From the NCBI RefSeq assembly GCF_032393985.1, contig NZ_CP135918.1, positions 2,108,001 through 2,172,000 on the forward strand: a stretch of 64,000 bases of DNA. Reading direction: 5' to 3'. Shown one piece after another: positions 1-8,853 of this stretch. Origin of the DNA: Fischerella sp. JS2. GTDB taxonomy: Bacteria; Cyanobacteriota; Cyanobacteriia; Cyanobacteriales; Nostocaceae. The first letter of the stretch is position 1; each line of letters starts with the position of its first letter. The notes under the pieces are model-generated. The model saw only the letters and a list, made by a program, of their open reading frames with translations, was not told where the DNA came from and did no database searches. The position numbers were made by a program, and so were the translations under genes.

Positions 1-1122
1 TCGCAGCGTGCTTGGGTGGAAATTGATTTAGCAGCTTTGTCGCACAACGTCCAACAACTACGTCAGTTCTTATCACCACGTACCCAGCTAATGGCAGTTG
101 TGAAAGCTGATGCTTACGGACACGGAGCAGTCACAGTTGCCCAAACTGCCTTAGAATCGGGAGCAAGTTGGCTTGGTGTTGCCACTGTTCCAGAAGGAAT
201 TCAATTACGGGAAGCTGGGGTAAAAGCTCCAATTTTGATACTAGGTGCGACTCACACACCAGAACAAATTCATGCGATCACTCATTGGCAACTTCAGCCA
301 ACACTATGCAGTCCCAAACAAGCACTAGTATTCTCTAATATCTTAGAAGCGAATAACTATACTTGTGCCATACCTGTGCATATCAAATTAGATACAGGGA
401 TGTCCCGCTTAGGAACCAACTGGCAAGAAGCCAGCAAGTTTGTTCAGCTAGTGCAGAGTTTACCGCACTTAAAAATAGCTAGTATTTATTCGCACCTAGC
501 AACCGCAGATAGTCCTGACCAGACTGTCATGCAACTACAACACCAACGCTTTCAAGAAGCGATCGCTCAACTTCAAACATTAGGAATAAAACCACCTTGC
601 TTGCACTTGGCAAACTCAGCCGCCACCCTGAGCGACAAAGCATTACACTACGATCTGGTGCGTGCAGGTTTAGTCATTTATGGACTTTACCCAGCTATGC
701 ATTTGCGATCGCAAATTAACCTGAAACCTGTTTTGCAAGTCAGGGCCAGAGTCACCCAAGTTAAAACTATTGCTGCTGGGACTGGTGTGAGTTACAGTTA
801 TCAATTTATTGCTAAGCAAGAAATGCGAATTGCGATTGTTGGCATTGGTTATGCCGATGGTGTCCCACGCAATCTTTCCAACAAAATGCAGGTATTAATT
901 CGTGGTCAACGAGTACAACAGATCGGTGCAATTACAATGGATCAACTGATGGTAGATATTAGCGCCCTACCAGATATACAAGAAGGTGAAGTAGTCACGC
1001 TACTAGGTGAAGATGGCAAACAACAAATTTCTGCTGATGATTGGGCAAATCAATTAAACACTATTTCTTGGGAAATTCTCTGCGGATTTAAGCATCGATT
1101 GCCTCGTGTTGGTGTGATTTAG
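1..1122 (+). CDS. alr: Alanine racemase, 5'-truncated by window edge
   Basis: Alanine racemase interconverts L- and D-alanine with pyridoxal phosphate and supplies D-Ala for peptidoglycan in the cytoplasm. The reading frame is open from base 1, so the true start lies upstream; the GTG at 16 is an internal Val codon. The PLP lysine lies in AVVKADAYGHG near the N-terminus, the second catalytic tyrosine is in GVSYSYQF, and the C-terminal beta domain is complete, ending CGFKHRLPRVGVI. About 373 residues are visible, close to the usual family length, so only a short N-terminal piece is missing. The stop codon is only 9 bases before the CRISPR array. Confidence 0.95.
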   Translation, partial: SQRAWVEIDLAALSHNVQQLRQFLSPRTQLMAVVKADAYGHGAVTVAQTALESGASWLGVATVPEGIQLREAGVKAPILILGATHTPEQIHAITHWQLQPTLCSPKQALVFSNILEANNYTCAIPVHIKLDTGMSRLGTNWQEASKFVQLVQSLPHLKIASIYSHLATADSPDQTVMQLQHQRFQEAIAQLQTLGIKPPCLHLANSAATLSDKALHYDLVRAGLVIYGLYPAMHLRSQINLKPVLQVRARVTQVKTIAAGTGVSYSYQFIAKQEMRIAIVGIGYADGVPRNLSNKMQVLIRGQRVQQIGAITMDQLMVDISALPDIQEGEVVTLLGEDGKQQISADDWANQLNTISWEILCGFKHRLPRVGVI

Positions 1123-1131
1123 GTTTCCATT

Positions 1132-1534
1132 GTTTCCATTCAATTAGTTTCCCCAGCGAGTGGGGAGTATGGAGATCAACCCTACCATGAAAAACGAAAA
1201 AGCATTCACGTTTCCATTCAATTAGTTTTCCCTGCGAGTGGGGAGCGACAAAATCAAAAAAGAAGATGAAAAGCAGCCAATCAGTTTCCATTCAATTAGT
1301 TTCCCCAGCGAGTGGGGAGAACATACCTCCCAATCCCAAAACAGATTTTATTTGGGTTTCCATTCAATTAGTTTCCCCAGCGAGTGGGGAGATCAGCAGC
1401 TGCTTCTGCTGCGCCGGCAGGTCGATGTTTCCATTCAATTAGTTTCCCCAGCGAGTGGGGAGCCGTCAGTGATTTCCGAATACCTCTCGAATTGGAAAGT
1501 TTCCATTCAATTAGTTTCCCCAGCGAGTGGGGAG
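1132..1534 (-). CRISPR. CRISPR array, 6 repeats / 5 spacers, no cas genes nearby
   Basis: Six 36-bp repeats begin at 1132, 1210, 1284, 1356, 1427 and 1499. On the plus strand each starts GTTTCCATTCAATTAG and ends GCGAGTGGGGAG. Five look identical and the one at 1210 has two substitutions. Spacers are 42, 38, 36, 35 and 36 bp and unrelated to each other. Read on the minus strand, the repeat has a 5-bp stem CCCCA/TGGGG with a 5-nt loop and ends ATGGAAAC, resembling the Cas6 3' handle of cyanobacterial type I-D/III repeats; minus-strand transcription with a leader above 1535 is therefore inferred. The variant repeat lies toward the inferred trailer end, which fits. A partial repeat start (GTTTCCAT) is duplicated at 1123-1130. 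No cas gene is seen in the 64 kb. Confidence 0.95.
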
Positions 1535-1776
1535 AGTCCCATTTTAAACTGTTACCCGGTAAGATTTCCAGAGCCGATTTCCGAAGTTCAGATATTTTAT
1601 AGACAAAAACATCTCAATTCCTCCAACCAAAAAGGCTAAAACCCTTATCACATAAAGAACCGAAGTTCACAACACAACAATAGGCATTTGCGGAATTTGG
1701 GCTGAACTTCGGTACTTGCTTTTATTCGTTACAAATATTGCTATAGACAACTTTTATGCTATGATAAGAAACTGAT
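1535..1776 (-). promoter_or_regulatory. Probable CRISPR leader with repeated CCGAAGTTCA motif
   Basis: This non-coding stretch lies between the array and tRNA-Leu. The decamer CCGAAGTTCA occurs at 1581 and 1660 and inverted at 1703-1712, so the 1660 and 1703 copies form an 11-bp inverted pair (ACCGAAGTTCA/TGAACTTCGGT) about 33 bp apart. Its position on the high-coordinate side of an array inferred to be transcribed on the minus strand makes it the likely leader. The role of the motif is not known to me. Confidence 0.5.
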
Positions 1777-1858
1777 GCGGATGTGGCGGAATTGGCAGAC
1801 GCGCTAGATTTAGGTTCTAGTGCCGTGAGGCGTGAAGGTTCAAGTCCTTTCATCCGCA
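1777..1858 (+). tRNA. tRNA-Leu (anticodon UAG)
   Basis: A complete class II tRNA of 82 nt. The acceptor stem is GCGGATG (1777-1783) paired with CATCCGC (1851-1857), followed by discriminator A at 1858. The anticodon stem CTAGA/TCTAG encloses the loop TTTAGGT, giving anticodon TAG, which reads CUA leucine codons. A long variable arm (TGCCGTGAGGCG) and the T-loop GGTTCAAGTCC are present, as expected for tRNA-Leu. CCA is not encoded. Confidence 0.95.
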
Positions 1859-2042
1859 CTTTAATAAATAATCAATATAAAGTGCAATATTTTTTTGTAG
1901 TTTCATCTGTGGGAAGACGGTAAAGATTACACCCACAACACCCACAAAGAAATTGATGAAAAACCATAGAGCTAGGAAATGCAAAATCCTAGCTTGTTTT
2001 TAATTACCACTCACTAGAGTATTACCTAGATGTAGCTCAAAA

Positions 2043-2453
2043 CTAGAATTTGCAATTATTTTTGCAATTATTTTTATTGCATAATCTATAGTTACGAAAA
2101 TGCCCAAAAGATAAGGCTGTTGCTCCTACAACCATAGCAAGACGCTCACTATTTTCATTTAGAAAACTCTCACCAATAAATGTGGTTGTGGTAATAAGCA
2201 CCAATCCCAACACACCAGCTATGAGTACTATTCGGTCTTTATGGCGACGACATCCTTGTGTCAGAGCCAACACACTGACAGGAAAGGCAAACCACAGCAG
2301 AAGACGGTGAAAACTTTCGCGACCAATAGAGGTAGTTGCTAGTGCAGGAAGGGCGACGAGCAAAATCGGTAAAAGTAGACAATGAATGGCACACGCGGTG
2401 GAAAGTGCGATCGCAGCCCTGTCCATGACCATCTGCATTCTTCTGCTATGCAC
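2043..2453 (-). CDS. MerC-family membrane protein
   Basis: A 136-residue small membrane protein of the MerC family (mercury/metal transport type). Visible signs are the N-terminal helix with CAIHCLLLPILLVALPAL, where the CxxxC pair is the family's metal-binding signature, followed by three more hydrophobic helices and a polar Cys/Asn/Lys-rich tail (CNKNNCKNNCKF). The GTG start at 2453 is preceded by AAAGGAG with 8 bases spacing, so this start is preferred over the internal ATGs. It lies near a metallothionein and an ArsR-type metal sensor, which supports a role in metal handling. The metal is not certain: cyanobacterial MerC-like proteins are also found in non-mercury contexts. Confidence 0.8.
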   Translation of the reverse strand: MHSRRMQMVMDRAAIALSTACAIHCLLLPILLVALPALATTSIGRESFHRLLLWFAFPVSVLALTQGCRRHKDRIVLIAGVLGLVLITTTTFIGESFLNENSERLAMVVGATALSFGHFRNYRLCNKNNCKNNCKF

Positions 2454-3164
2454 CTGTGGTACTCCTTTATGCTGATTATTTTCTATTAATCAATTGACAA
2501 AATTAGCTAAAATTTAGCATTTCGAGCAATATGCATATTCTTATAAGAATACTCTCATAAAACCAACTAATTTTAAAAGTTTTTTGACAGCCAAAGTCAA
2601 TTCTTTTTGTAGTTTCTCTATTTTATTATTGTTGTTTTTAATACTTCGTTTTAACTCATCTATAAAGGTTTGGACAATCTATGTTGAAGAAAATAGTTAA
2701 CCGTATAGCCTGCTAATAACTACTATGACTTCAATGTAACTAAATTGATATGAACAAGAGATGCTAAAAAACTCATACAATCTTTGTTACTCCAAAGTAA
2801 CAGTAGTATTTACATATTGTTTTGTAATATTTACAGCCATACTGAAATAAAAACTAGTGTTACGAATAATATCATTCTATCGGAGTAAAATCAATGTTAA
2901 GATTTTTGTGTATTCTGTTTAACAATAAAATACTATTGTTTTCTCTATCTCCCCACTATCGAGTTTTTCCCTTTCGTAATTTTTGTAATGTGATTCAATC
3001 ACATCAGCATCTCTGAACATAAATACTCAAAAACCCCACCTTAATCCTTGCCTTTAGTAAAGGGAGAGAATGAATTTATCTAGTCTTCCTCCGTTGTAGA
3101 CACCCTTTACCTTATTTCCTGAGACTAAGAGGGGTTTTTCAACTATGTGGGCTACAGGGCTATT
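2454..3164. other. AT-rich intergenic region, no gene seen
   Basis: About 700 bp between the MerC-family gene and the metallothionein gene. Very AT-rich, with no supported ORF. AAAAACCCC near 3029 is complementary to GGGGTTTTT near 3131, bounding roughly 110 bp; this may be a decayed small repeat element or a terminator-like structure. Confidence 0.4.
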
Positions 3165-3338
3165 TTATGATGCACAGCCGCACACAGATTGACATTGAGT
3201 ACAAACTTCACCACTTTGATGGCTGTTTGCACAAGCTTCACAGCAATAAGGTTTGCCATCTTTCATAATGGCATCCTCTATAGAAACGACACACAGGCAA
3301 GAACCACAGGCGCATTTTACTTGGCTTACGGTTGTCAT
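3165..3338 (-). CDS. smtA: SmtA-type bacterial metallothionein
   Basis: A 57-residue Cys-rich protein that binds Zn, Cd or Cu in thiolate clusters in the cytoplasm. It has 11 cysteines in SmtA-like spacing: VKCACGSCLC at the N-terminus, a central YCCEAC (the zinc-finger-like part of SmtA) and a C-terminal CTQCQSVCGC. An upstream ATG at 3362 would add eight residues, but GGAG lies about 11 bases before the ATG at 3338, and known SmtA proteins begin with MT followed a few residues later by VKCAC, so 3338 is chosen. It is divergent from a CmtR-like repressor, with a perfect palindrome between them, so metal-induced derepression is likely. Metal preference cannot be read from the sequence. Confidence 0.92.
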   Translation of the reverse strand: MTTVSQVKCACGSCLCVVSIEDAIMKDGKPYCCEACANSHQSGEVCTQCQSVCGCAS

Positions 3339-3397
3339 AGCCTTAGCTTCTCCTTTTTTCATGAGATTATTAAGTAATTGGCAAAGCTAGCGATCGC

Positions 3398-3446
3398 ACT
3401 ATACTTTGCTCAATCACAATTACATATCAGTAATAACTGATATGTA
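3398..3446. promoter_or_regulatory. Palindromic operator and promoter between smtA and the ArsR repressor
   Basis: TACATATCAGT (3421-3431), AATA, and ACTGATATGTA (3436-3446) form a perfect 11-4-11 inverted repeat, the kind of site bound by dimeric ArsR/SmtB repressors. On the minus strand TATAGT (3398-3403) could be the -10 of smtA, placing its -35 region inside the palindrome. The repressor gene starts 30 bp to the right, so one dimer could control both genes. Binding is inferred. Confidence 0.7.
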
Positions 3447-3475
3447 TTAATAATAAAGCTTTTTGGGACATTTTA

Positions 3476-3814
3476 ATGATTGCTAAAACTAAAATTACTA
3501 AAACTCAAGTAAGTGATCTAAAAGTCAAACTATTTCGGGGGTTTTCTGATCACTCGCGTATGTCTATCCTGAATGCATTGCGTTCTGGGTCGTTGACTGT
3601 TAACGAAATTGTTGAGGCTACGGGACTCAGCCAATCTAATGTATCGAATCACCTTGGATGCTTGCGCTGTTGTGATTTGGTTATTCGTCAACAGCAAGGG
3701 CGTTTTGTATACTACCAACTCAGTGATGATCGCATAGCCAAGCTGCTTGATCTAGCAGATGAATTACTGGCTGATGTGGCTTTAGGTGTAAATAAATGCA
3801 ACAGTTACGATTAA
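3476..3814 (+). CDS. ArsR/SmtB-family metal-sensing repressor, CmtR-like
   Basis: A 112-residue winged-helix repressor. The recognition helix region is LSQSNVSNHLGCLRCCDLV, followed by the wing QQQGRFVYYQLSDD. SmtB-type alpha3N (ELCVGDL) and alpha5 (DxH...HxxE) metal motifs are absent. Instead Cys62 and Cys66 are spaced C-x3-C in the recognition helix region and Cys108 lies near the C-terminus; this matches the Cys57/Cys61/Cys102 ligand set of the Cd/Pb sensor CmtR. An extra Cys65 is present. It is divergently arranged with the metallothionein gene, which it probably represses in the absence of metal. Cd/Pb rather than Zn sensing is an inference from the cysteines. Confidence 0.88.
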   Translation: MIAKTKITKTQVSDLKVKLFRGFSDHSRMSILNALRSGSLTVNEIVEATGLSQSNVSNHLGCLRCCDLVIRQQQGRFVYYQLSDDRIAKLLDLADELLADVALGVNKCNSYD

Positions 3815-4587
3815 AGTCATATCTATGATTTTTGAAAAACTTATGAAAATAAATGATTTTATAGTTTTAGGGTGATTAATACAGCCATATGAGATTTTCA
3901 TAAGTTAAATATAATTGCTATTAATTTAGTAAAAAATATTACTTATCAATCAAAGCGGAAGTGCTTTATTTTTAGTAAGATAATCAGTTTTTATACCACT
4001 TAAAATTTTATATTCTTAATTATTGAAAAGCTTAATATGTAAGCTTTATAGACTATTTCTTTCGTCAAACTATTTTGGAATTGGTATTAATTCTATACTT
4101 TAAATACAAAAGAAAATTTACATGATTTTTAAGTAGAATTACTCTTTTGAGAAAAAATATAATTATTTTAATATTTTTGCAGCAGTGAAATTAGGGTAAA
4201 TTTGTGATGTGTTTATTCCCTTTAAACAGAAATTTTGCTAATATTTATGCTCTACATTTAAATATTTACCTACCTATATCCGCTACGAAAATAGGTACTT
4301 AGCAGGACTTGAGTTATTGTATTAGCTGGTTTTATCTTGACTAAGATAGTTCTTAAAAGTTTTTTATTGATATTATTAATTTTCTTTTGAATAAATTTCA
4401 CTAAGATTTAAGAACCTTGTGGTTACCACAAGAAAGCATATTTGCATTTTTAGTTAATTATCTATATATTCGTTAGGCACTTTCTCTGGCTCAAAGGAGA
4501 TAAGGTCTAAAGTGCTGCTTGTAAGTCTGTCTTGAGCTACAGCTTGACAGCTTGTAATTACTGTGAAATGAATAGGAGTGTTGAATT
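3815..4587. other. AT-rich intergenic region, no gene seen
   Basis: About 770 bp, strongly AT-rich, with no convincing ORF, RNA gene or repeat. The last ~100 bp presumably hold the promoter of the aminotransferase gene. Confidence 0.4.
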
Positions 4588-6006
4588 ATGTTTAATTCTG
4601 TCCTTGAAAAGCATCTAGAAAATTTTATTGCACGCTATACCAAGCGGACAAAAACATCAAAATTGCTCAGACAGAATTATCGTTCAGTTCTAGCTGATAC
4701 TCAATCTGCTGGTAAATTTGAAAAATTTTATTTGCCACTCAAGGAAATATATTATCCCATTGTTGGCAAGCACTCTTTGGGTTCCAAGCTATGGGATATT
4801 GATAACAATGAATATATAGATGTCAGGATGGGGTTAGGAATAAATCTTTTTGGTCATAATCCGCCTTTCATCAAAGAAGCATTAACCAAGCAAATAGAAA
4901 GAGGTATCCAACTTGGTTTGCAATCAGAATTAGCTGGTGAGGTGGCTGAGTTAATTTGTGAACTAACTGGAATGGAGCGAGTCACCTTTATTAATACAGG
5001 TACAGAAGCTGTGATGACAGCAATTCGCCTAGCACGAACAGTCACAGGTCGCGAGAAAATTGTAATATTTTCAAGTTCCTATCATGGTCATTTTGATGGA
5101 GTGCTAGTAAAAGCACAAATGATAGATGGAAATTTAAGTGTAGTGCCAACTGCTCCTGGAATTCCGCAAAGCATTATGAAAGATGTTTTGGTTTTGGATT
5201 ATGGGAATCCTCAATCACTAGAAGTAATCAAAGCTCATAAGCAAGAGTTAGCAGCTGTTCTAGTTGTACCTGTACACGCTGCGAGATTCGGCTTACAACT
5301 AAAAACCTTTCTACAAAAATTAAGGCTATTAACAAAAGAATCGGGAATACCCTTAATCTTTGATGAAATGACTACTGGCTTCCGCATTCATCCAGGTGGC
5401 GCACAGGCATATTTTGATGTTGAAGCTGATATAGCCACCTATGGAAAAATCATTGGTGGTGGTATGCCGATCGGAGTGATTGCTGGCAAAGCTTGTTGTA
5501 TGGATGCGGTTGATGGTGGTATGTGGAATTATGGAGATGATTCCTACCCAAGCGCAAAAACTACATTTGTTGCTGGCACTTTTTGCAAGCATCCATTAGC
5601 TATGGCTGCTGCGCGAGCTGTCCTTAAACATCTTAAAACACAAGGTTCTACCCTTCAGGCACATTTAAACCAACGCACCTCGCAATTTGTCCAAGCCTTA
5701 AATAGTTATTTAGAAAAAAATGAAGTACCTATTAGGCTAGATAGTTTTGGTTCAGCGTTCTTTGTTTATTACTTAAATAATATTACCTCGACAGTAGATG
5801 TAACAGCCAATATGAGCATGGAATTATTCCGTTATCATTTGATACACAGGGGAATTCACATTGTAGGATCATCTAGCTACTTATCTACAGCTCATACAGA
5901 AGAAGATATCAATTATATTATTCAAGCTGTAAAAGATAGCGTCACAGAACTACGTCAAGAAGGTTTACTTATTCCTGTTTCCTATTCTGAAATCGCACTG
6001 ATTTGA
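4588..6006 (+). CDS. Class III PLP aminotransferase (GSA-aminomutase / AMT-domain type)
   Basis: A 472-residue PLP enzyme of the class III aminotransferase fold. Lys287 in ATYGKIIGGGMPIG is the predicted Schiff-base lysine; FDEMTTGFR carries the cofactor-binding Asp, and NTGTEAV and SSSYHGHFDG are the phosphate/ring-binding segments. The N-terminal part (YLPLKEIYYPI, LWDIDNNEYID, GINLFGHNP) resembles the aminotransferase domains built into some NRPS/PKS enzymes more than it resembles HemL, but here the enzyme stands alone with no carrier protein nearby. It is 57 bp upstream of an ethanolamine-permease-like transporter and near a HAD phosphatase, so it may act on an imported amine. The start has a GGAG-like site (AATAGGAGTG) upstream. 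The substrate is unknown. Confidence 0.85.
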   Translation: MFNSVLEKHLENFIARYTKRTKTSKLLRQNYRSVLADTQSAGKFEKFYLPLKEIYYPIVGKHSLGSKLWDIDNNEYIDVRMGLGINLFGHNPPFIKEALTKQIERGIQLGLQSELAGEVAELICELTGMERVTFINTGTEAVMTAIRLARTVTGREKIVIFSSSYHGHFDGVLVKAQMIDGNLSVVPTAPGIPQSIMKDVLVLDYGNPQSLEVIKAHKQELAAVLVVPVHAARFGLQLKTFLQKLRLLTKESGIPLIFDEMTTGFRIHPGGAQAYFDVEADIATYGKIIGGGMPIGVIAGKACCMDAVDGGMWNYGDDSYPSAKTTFVAGTFCKHPLAMAAARAVLKHLKTQGSTLQAHLNQRTSQFVQALNSYLEKNEVPIRLDSFGSAFFVYYLNNITSTVDVTANMSMELFRYHLIHRGIHIVGSSSYLSTAHTEEDINYIIQAVKDSVTELRQEGLLIPVSYSEIALI

Positions 6007-6063
6007 ACCAATTGAGACTAAATAGGCAGAGATAATTGAGTAATTTCTTTGGTGATCAGGGTG

Positions 6064-7560
6064 ATGAAAGATAACAGGAAGAAAGATTTGATTAGGTCTA
6101 ACTCTCCCAAGTCTAAAGGCATTTTTAATGATGAAAATGTAGATGATGAATATTTTCAACAGCGACAACTACGCCGCAGTGCAAATTGGTTGTTGCTATG
6201 GGCTTTGGGAGTTGGAGGTGTGATTTCTGGTGATTTCTCTGGCTGGAATTTTGGTTTAGAAGCAGGTGGTTTTGGAGGATTAGCGATTGCCACATACCTG
6301 ATGTCGGTGATGTATATCTGCATGGTTTATAGCATTGCCGAATTATCCGCAGCACTACCTCACGCAGGAGGGTTTTTTTCGTTCACTCGCAAAGCCTTTG
6401 GTCGATTGGGCGGTTTTATTTGCGGTGTGACAATCATGATTGAATACGTGTTGGCTCCTGCTGTTGTTGTCTTTTTTATTGGTGCCTATCTGAATACATT
6501 ATTTCCTAACGTGCCTGTTCCTATTTGGTGGGTACTATTTTACACAATTTTTGTGTATATCAATATTCGGGGTACAGGACTAACGCTCAAAGCAGGATTA
6601 GTGATCACTGCGATCGCCGCAGCAGTGCTGATCATTTTCTTCATCGCTGCCATATTTTCCGGTCAATTTCAGCGTGAACTACTGTTAAATATTCCCCCAG
6701 AACCAGGGAATTCAAGTTTGCTTCCCAAAGGATGGATTGGTGTGTTTCAGGCTTTGCCCTATGCTATGTGGTTTTATTTAGCGATCGAACACTTGCCAAT
6801 GGCTGCCGAAGAAACTCATGATACCGCACAAGATATTCCTAAGGCCTTAATTTGGAGCATGACTACCCTCCTGATTCTCTCTTTATTTGTTTTGGTGCTA
6901 AATACCGGAGTCAGAGGCGGTGCAGCAAAAATCGGTCTATCTGCTGCTCCTTTTGCAGATGGAATTAAAGCTATCTTCGGCGAAGGTAAGGTAGCTGCAA
7001 CATTAATCTTGCTAGCACTCACAGGTTTAATAGCGAGTTTTCATACTGCTATTTATTCTTATGGAAGAGTACTTTTTTCTTTATCTCGAGCTGGATATAT
7101 ACCGCGCTGGATTTCCATTACCAGTAAGACTCACACCCCAGCACTGGCGATAATTTTGGGAGCTTTTGTCGGACTTGTCTGTACCGCAACAATTCAGTTT
7201 GCAGGCAAGATGATCGGAGCGATGCTACTCAACATGACAGTGTTTGGCGCAGTAATTTCCTATGTCATGGTTATGAGCAGCTACATCAAATTGAAACTCA
7301 CCCACCCAGATTTACCTCGTCCCTATCAAAGTCCTCTAGGAATTGGAGGTGCGATCATAGGCGGTGTATTATCGATTGTCGCTCTGTTTGCTTGCTTCTC
7401 AGATCCAGGATACAGGCCAGGAGTATGGGGAGTGACAATTTTCCTGGGTGTCATGATTTTATATTTCTTGCTCTACTCACGTAAAAAGCTAGTTGCCAGA
7501 GCGCCAGAAGAGGAAGACGCTCTACTGGTGAAAGCACTGCGAGAAATAGAGCGCTCGTAA
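6064..7560 (+). CDS. APC-family amine transporter, ethanolamine-permease-like (copy 1)
   Basis: A 498-residue inner-membrane carrier of the APC superfamily with about 12 hydrophobic helices. The opening LWALGVGGVISGDFSGWNFG, the SIAELSAALPHAGGF segment and the C-terminal tail RKKLVARAPEEED are characteristic of the ethanolamine permease/APC family; these carriers import small amines or amino acids with protons. A TTG at 6049 could extend it by five codons, but the ATG at 6064 is the more likely start by comparison with the paralog at 9049. It follows the aminotransferase closely and precedes the HAD gene by 30 bp, suggesting one transcription unit. The exact substrate is inferred from family membership only. 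Confidence 0.85.
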   Translation: MKDNRKKDLIRSNSPKSKGIFNDENVDDEYFQQRQLRRSANWLLLWALGVGGVISGDFSGWNFGLEAGGFGGLAIATYLMSVMYICMVYSIAELSAALPHAGGFFSFTRKAFGRLGGFICGVTIMIEYVLAPAVVVFFIGAYLNTLFPNVPVPIWWVLFYTIFVYINIRGTGLTLKAGLVITAIAAAVLIIFFIAAIFSGQFQRELLLNIPPEPGNSSLLPKGWIGVFQALPYAMWFYLAIEHLPMAAEETHDTAQDIPKALIWSMTTLLILSLFVLVLNTGVRGGAAKIGLSAAPFADGIKAIFGEGKVAATLILLALTGLIASFHTAIYSYGRVLFSLSRAGYIPRWISITSKTHTPALAIILGAFVGLVCTATIQFAGKMIGAMLLNMTVFGAVISYVMVMSSYIKLKLTHPDLPRPYQSPLGIGGAIIGGVLSIVALFACFSDPGYRPGVWGVTIFLGVMILYFLLYSRKKLVARAPEEEDALLVKALREIERS

Positions 7561-7590
7561 ACTTTCTTTTTATTTAGATATTTTAGATTT

Positions 7591-8361
7591 ATGGTAGATA
7601 TTAAATGTCAAAATTTAATCTTTTCCAATATCCAGGCAATTATCTTTGACAAAGACGGTACTCTAGAAGATTCAAAAGAGTATTTGCGTCAGGTGGGACA
7701 AAGGGTAGCAAAAATTGTGGACATGCAATTTTCAGGACTTGAACAACCTCTGTTAATGGCTTTTGGCATTAATGGAGATAGTTTAGATCCTGCGGGATTA
7801 ATAGCTGTTGGTAGTAGTGCCGAAACAGCGATCGCCACAGCAGCGTATATTGCTCAAACTGGATGTCGGTGGATTGAGTCTTTAGCGATCGCACGGCAAG
7901 CATTTAAGTCAGCAGAGAAACATGTTGGCAATATACCTTCTCCAATGTTTGTTGGTAGCCTGGAAGTACTAAAGAACCTTACAAAAGCAGGGATAAAACT
8001 AGGCATCCTCTCCGCCGCCAGAACAGATGAAGTCTATGCTTTTGTCAAACATCATCAGTTGAGTGATTATATTCAAGTACAAATAGGAGTGGATGAAGGC
8101 CCTAGCAAACCAGATCCAATCTTATTTTTACAGGCTTGCCAGTCTCTAGAAGTAGAACCAGGTTCTACCCTCATGGTGGGAGATTCTATGGGCGATATGC
8201 AGATGGCGCTGAATGCCAAAGCAGCAGGTTGTATTGGGATCAGTTGGATTCGGCAATTTGAGAATTTAATCGGTGCGGATGTCCTGATTAATCATTTGAA
8301 TGAGATTGAAGTTGTAACTCAGCAACATACACTGATATTGAGCAAGCAAAAAATCTCATAA
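7591..8361 (+). CDS. HAD-superfamily phosphatase (phosphoglycolate-phosphatase-like)
   Basis: A 256-residue HAD hydrolase. Motif I is FDKDGTLEDS (nucleophile Asp, with Lys replacing the more common first hydrophobic residue), motif II is the Ser in GILSAARTDE, motif III the Lys in EGPSKPDPILF and motif IV VGDSMGDMQMA. An alpha-helical cap lies between motifs I and II, as in subfamily IA phosphatases. It is cytosolic. It starts 30 bp after the permease stop and is followed by a long spacer, so it is probably the last gene of the aminotransferase/permease unit. Its substrate cannot be read from sequence; a phosphorylated amine or a general housekeeping phosphoester are both possible. Confidence 0.82.
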   Translation: MVDIKCQNLIFSNIQAIIFDKDGTLEDSKEYLRQVGQRVAKIVDMQFSGLEQPLLMAFGINGDSLDPAGLIAVGSSAETAIATAAYIAQTGCRWIESLAIARQAFKSAEKHVGNIPSPMFVGSLEVLKNLTKAGIKLGILSAARTDEVYAFVKHHQLSDYIQVQIGVDEGPSKPDPILFLQACQSLEVEPGSTLMVGDSMGDMQMALNAKAAGCIGISWIRQFENLIGADVLINHLNEIEVVTQQHTLILSKQKIS

Positions 8362-8639
8362 AAAACAGCAAATATCCATACTATTTTTAGCAATTGATTC
8401 CTGTAAATCTTTTCGCTTCGGTATTACAGCTACAGTCCGAAAATAATCTTGTAGCTATCGTCACAGGAGTTAATAAAGTATTTTATAATCATGTAAACAT
8501 GCATATAAACAAGGGAGTCATCCCAAAAAAGCGTATGCATGAATGAAAGCGATTTTTTCATCATTTTTGGGGATTTTTTCTCAAAAAATTCAACTGCCCC
8601 CAAATCAGGAGAATTCTACCAGAGCTATTAATCATAAGA

Positions 8640-8680
8640 ACGGATTATTATAATTCAAAATCCGCTCTTTTTTTTAGTTT
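8640..8680 (+). terminator. Rho-independent terminator-like hairpin
   Basis: CGGATT and AATCCG form a stem around an AT-rich loop and are followed by CTC and a run of nine T. It lies 280 bp after the HAD gene, so it may end that operon or an unrecognised short transcript. Confidence 0.55.
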
Positions 8681-8853
8681 ACTCCCTAAAAAGAAAACAA
8701 AAAGCTCTTGTATAAATATTTAGTCATTCTCTAGTCTCTAAGTGAGATGATAGAGCATGTTTAGTATGGCATTCAAGAAAAAGTTTTTGAGTTAAGTTGT
8801 CAATTTATAGACAAACTTAAAAAAATGCTGAATTAAAGACTATGGAGTTTATT

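Noticed and set aside
1238-1639. 133-codon ORF (and overlapping 67- and 72-codon ORFs) over the array region
   Set aside because: The repeated peptide FHSISFPSEWG / SIQLVSPASGE is just the CRISPR repeat translated; no independent coding signal.
3476-3814. SmtB (Zn) identity for the ArsR-family repressor
   Set aside because: Neither alpha3N nor alpha5 Zn ligands of SmtB are present; the cysteine pattern fits CmtR better.
4588-6006. hemL (glutamate-1-semialdehyde aminomutase) as the name of the aminotransferase
   Set aside because: The N-terminal extension and segments such as LWDIDNNEYID/INLFGHNP resemble AMT-type enzymes, and the neighbours are transporters, not tetrapyrrole genes.
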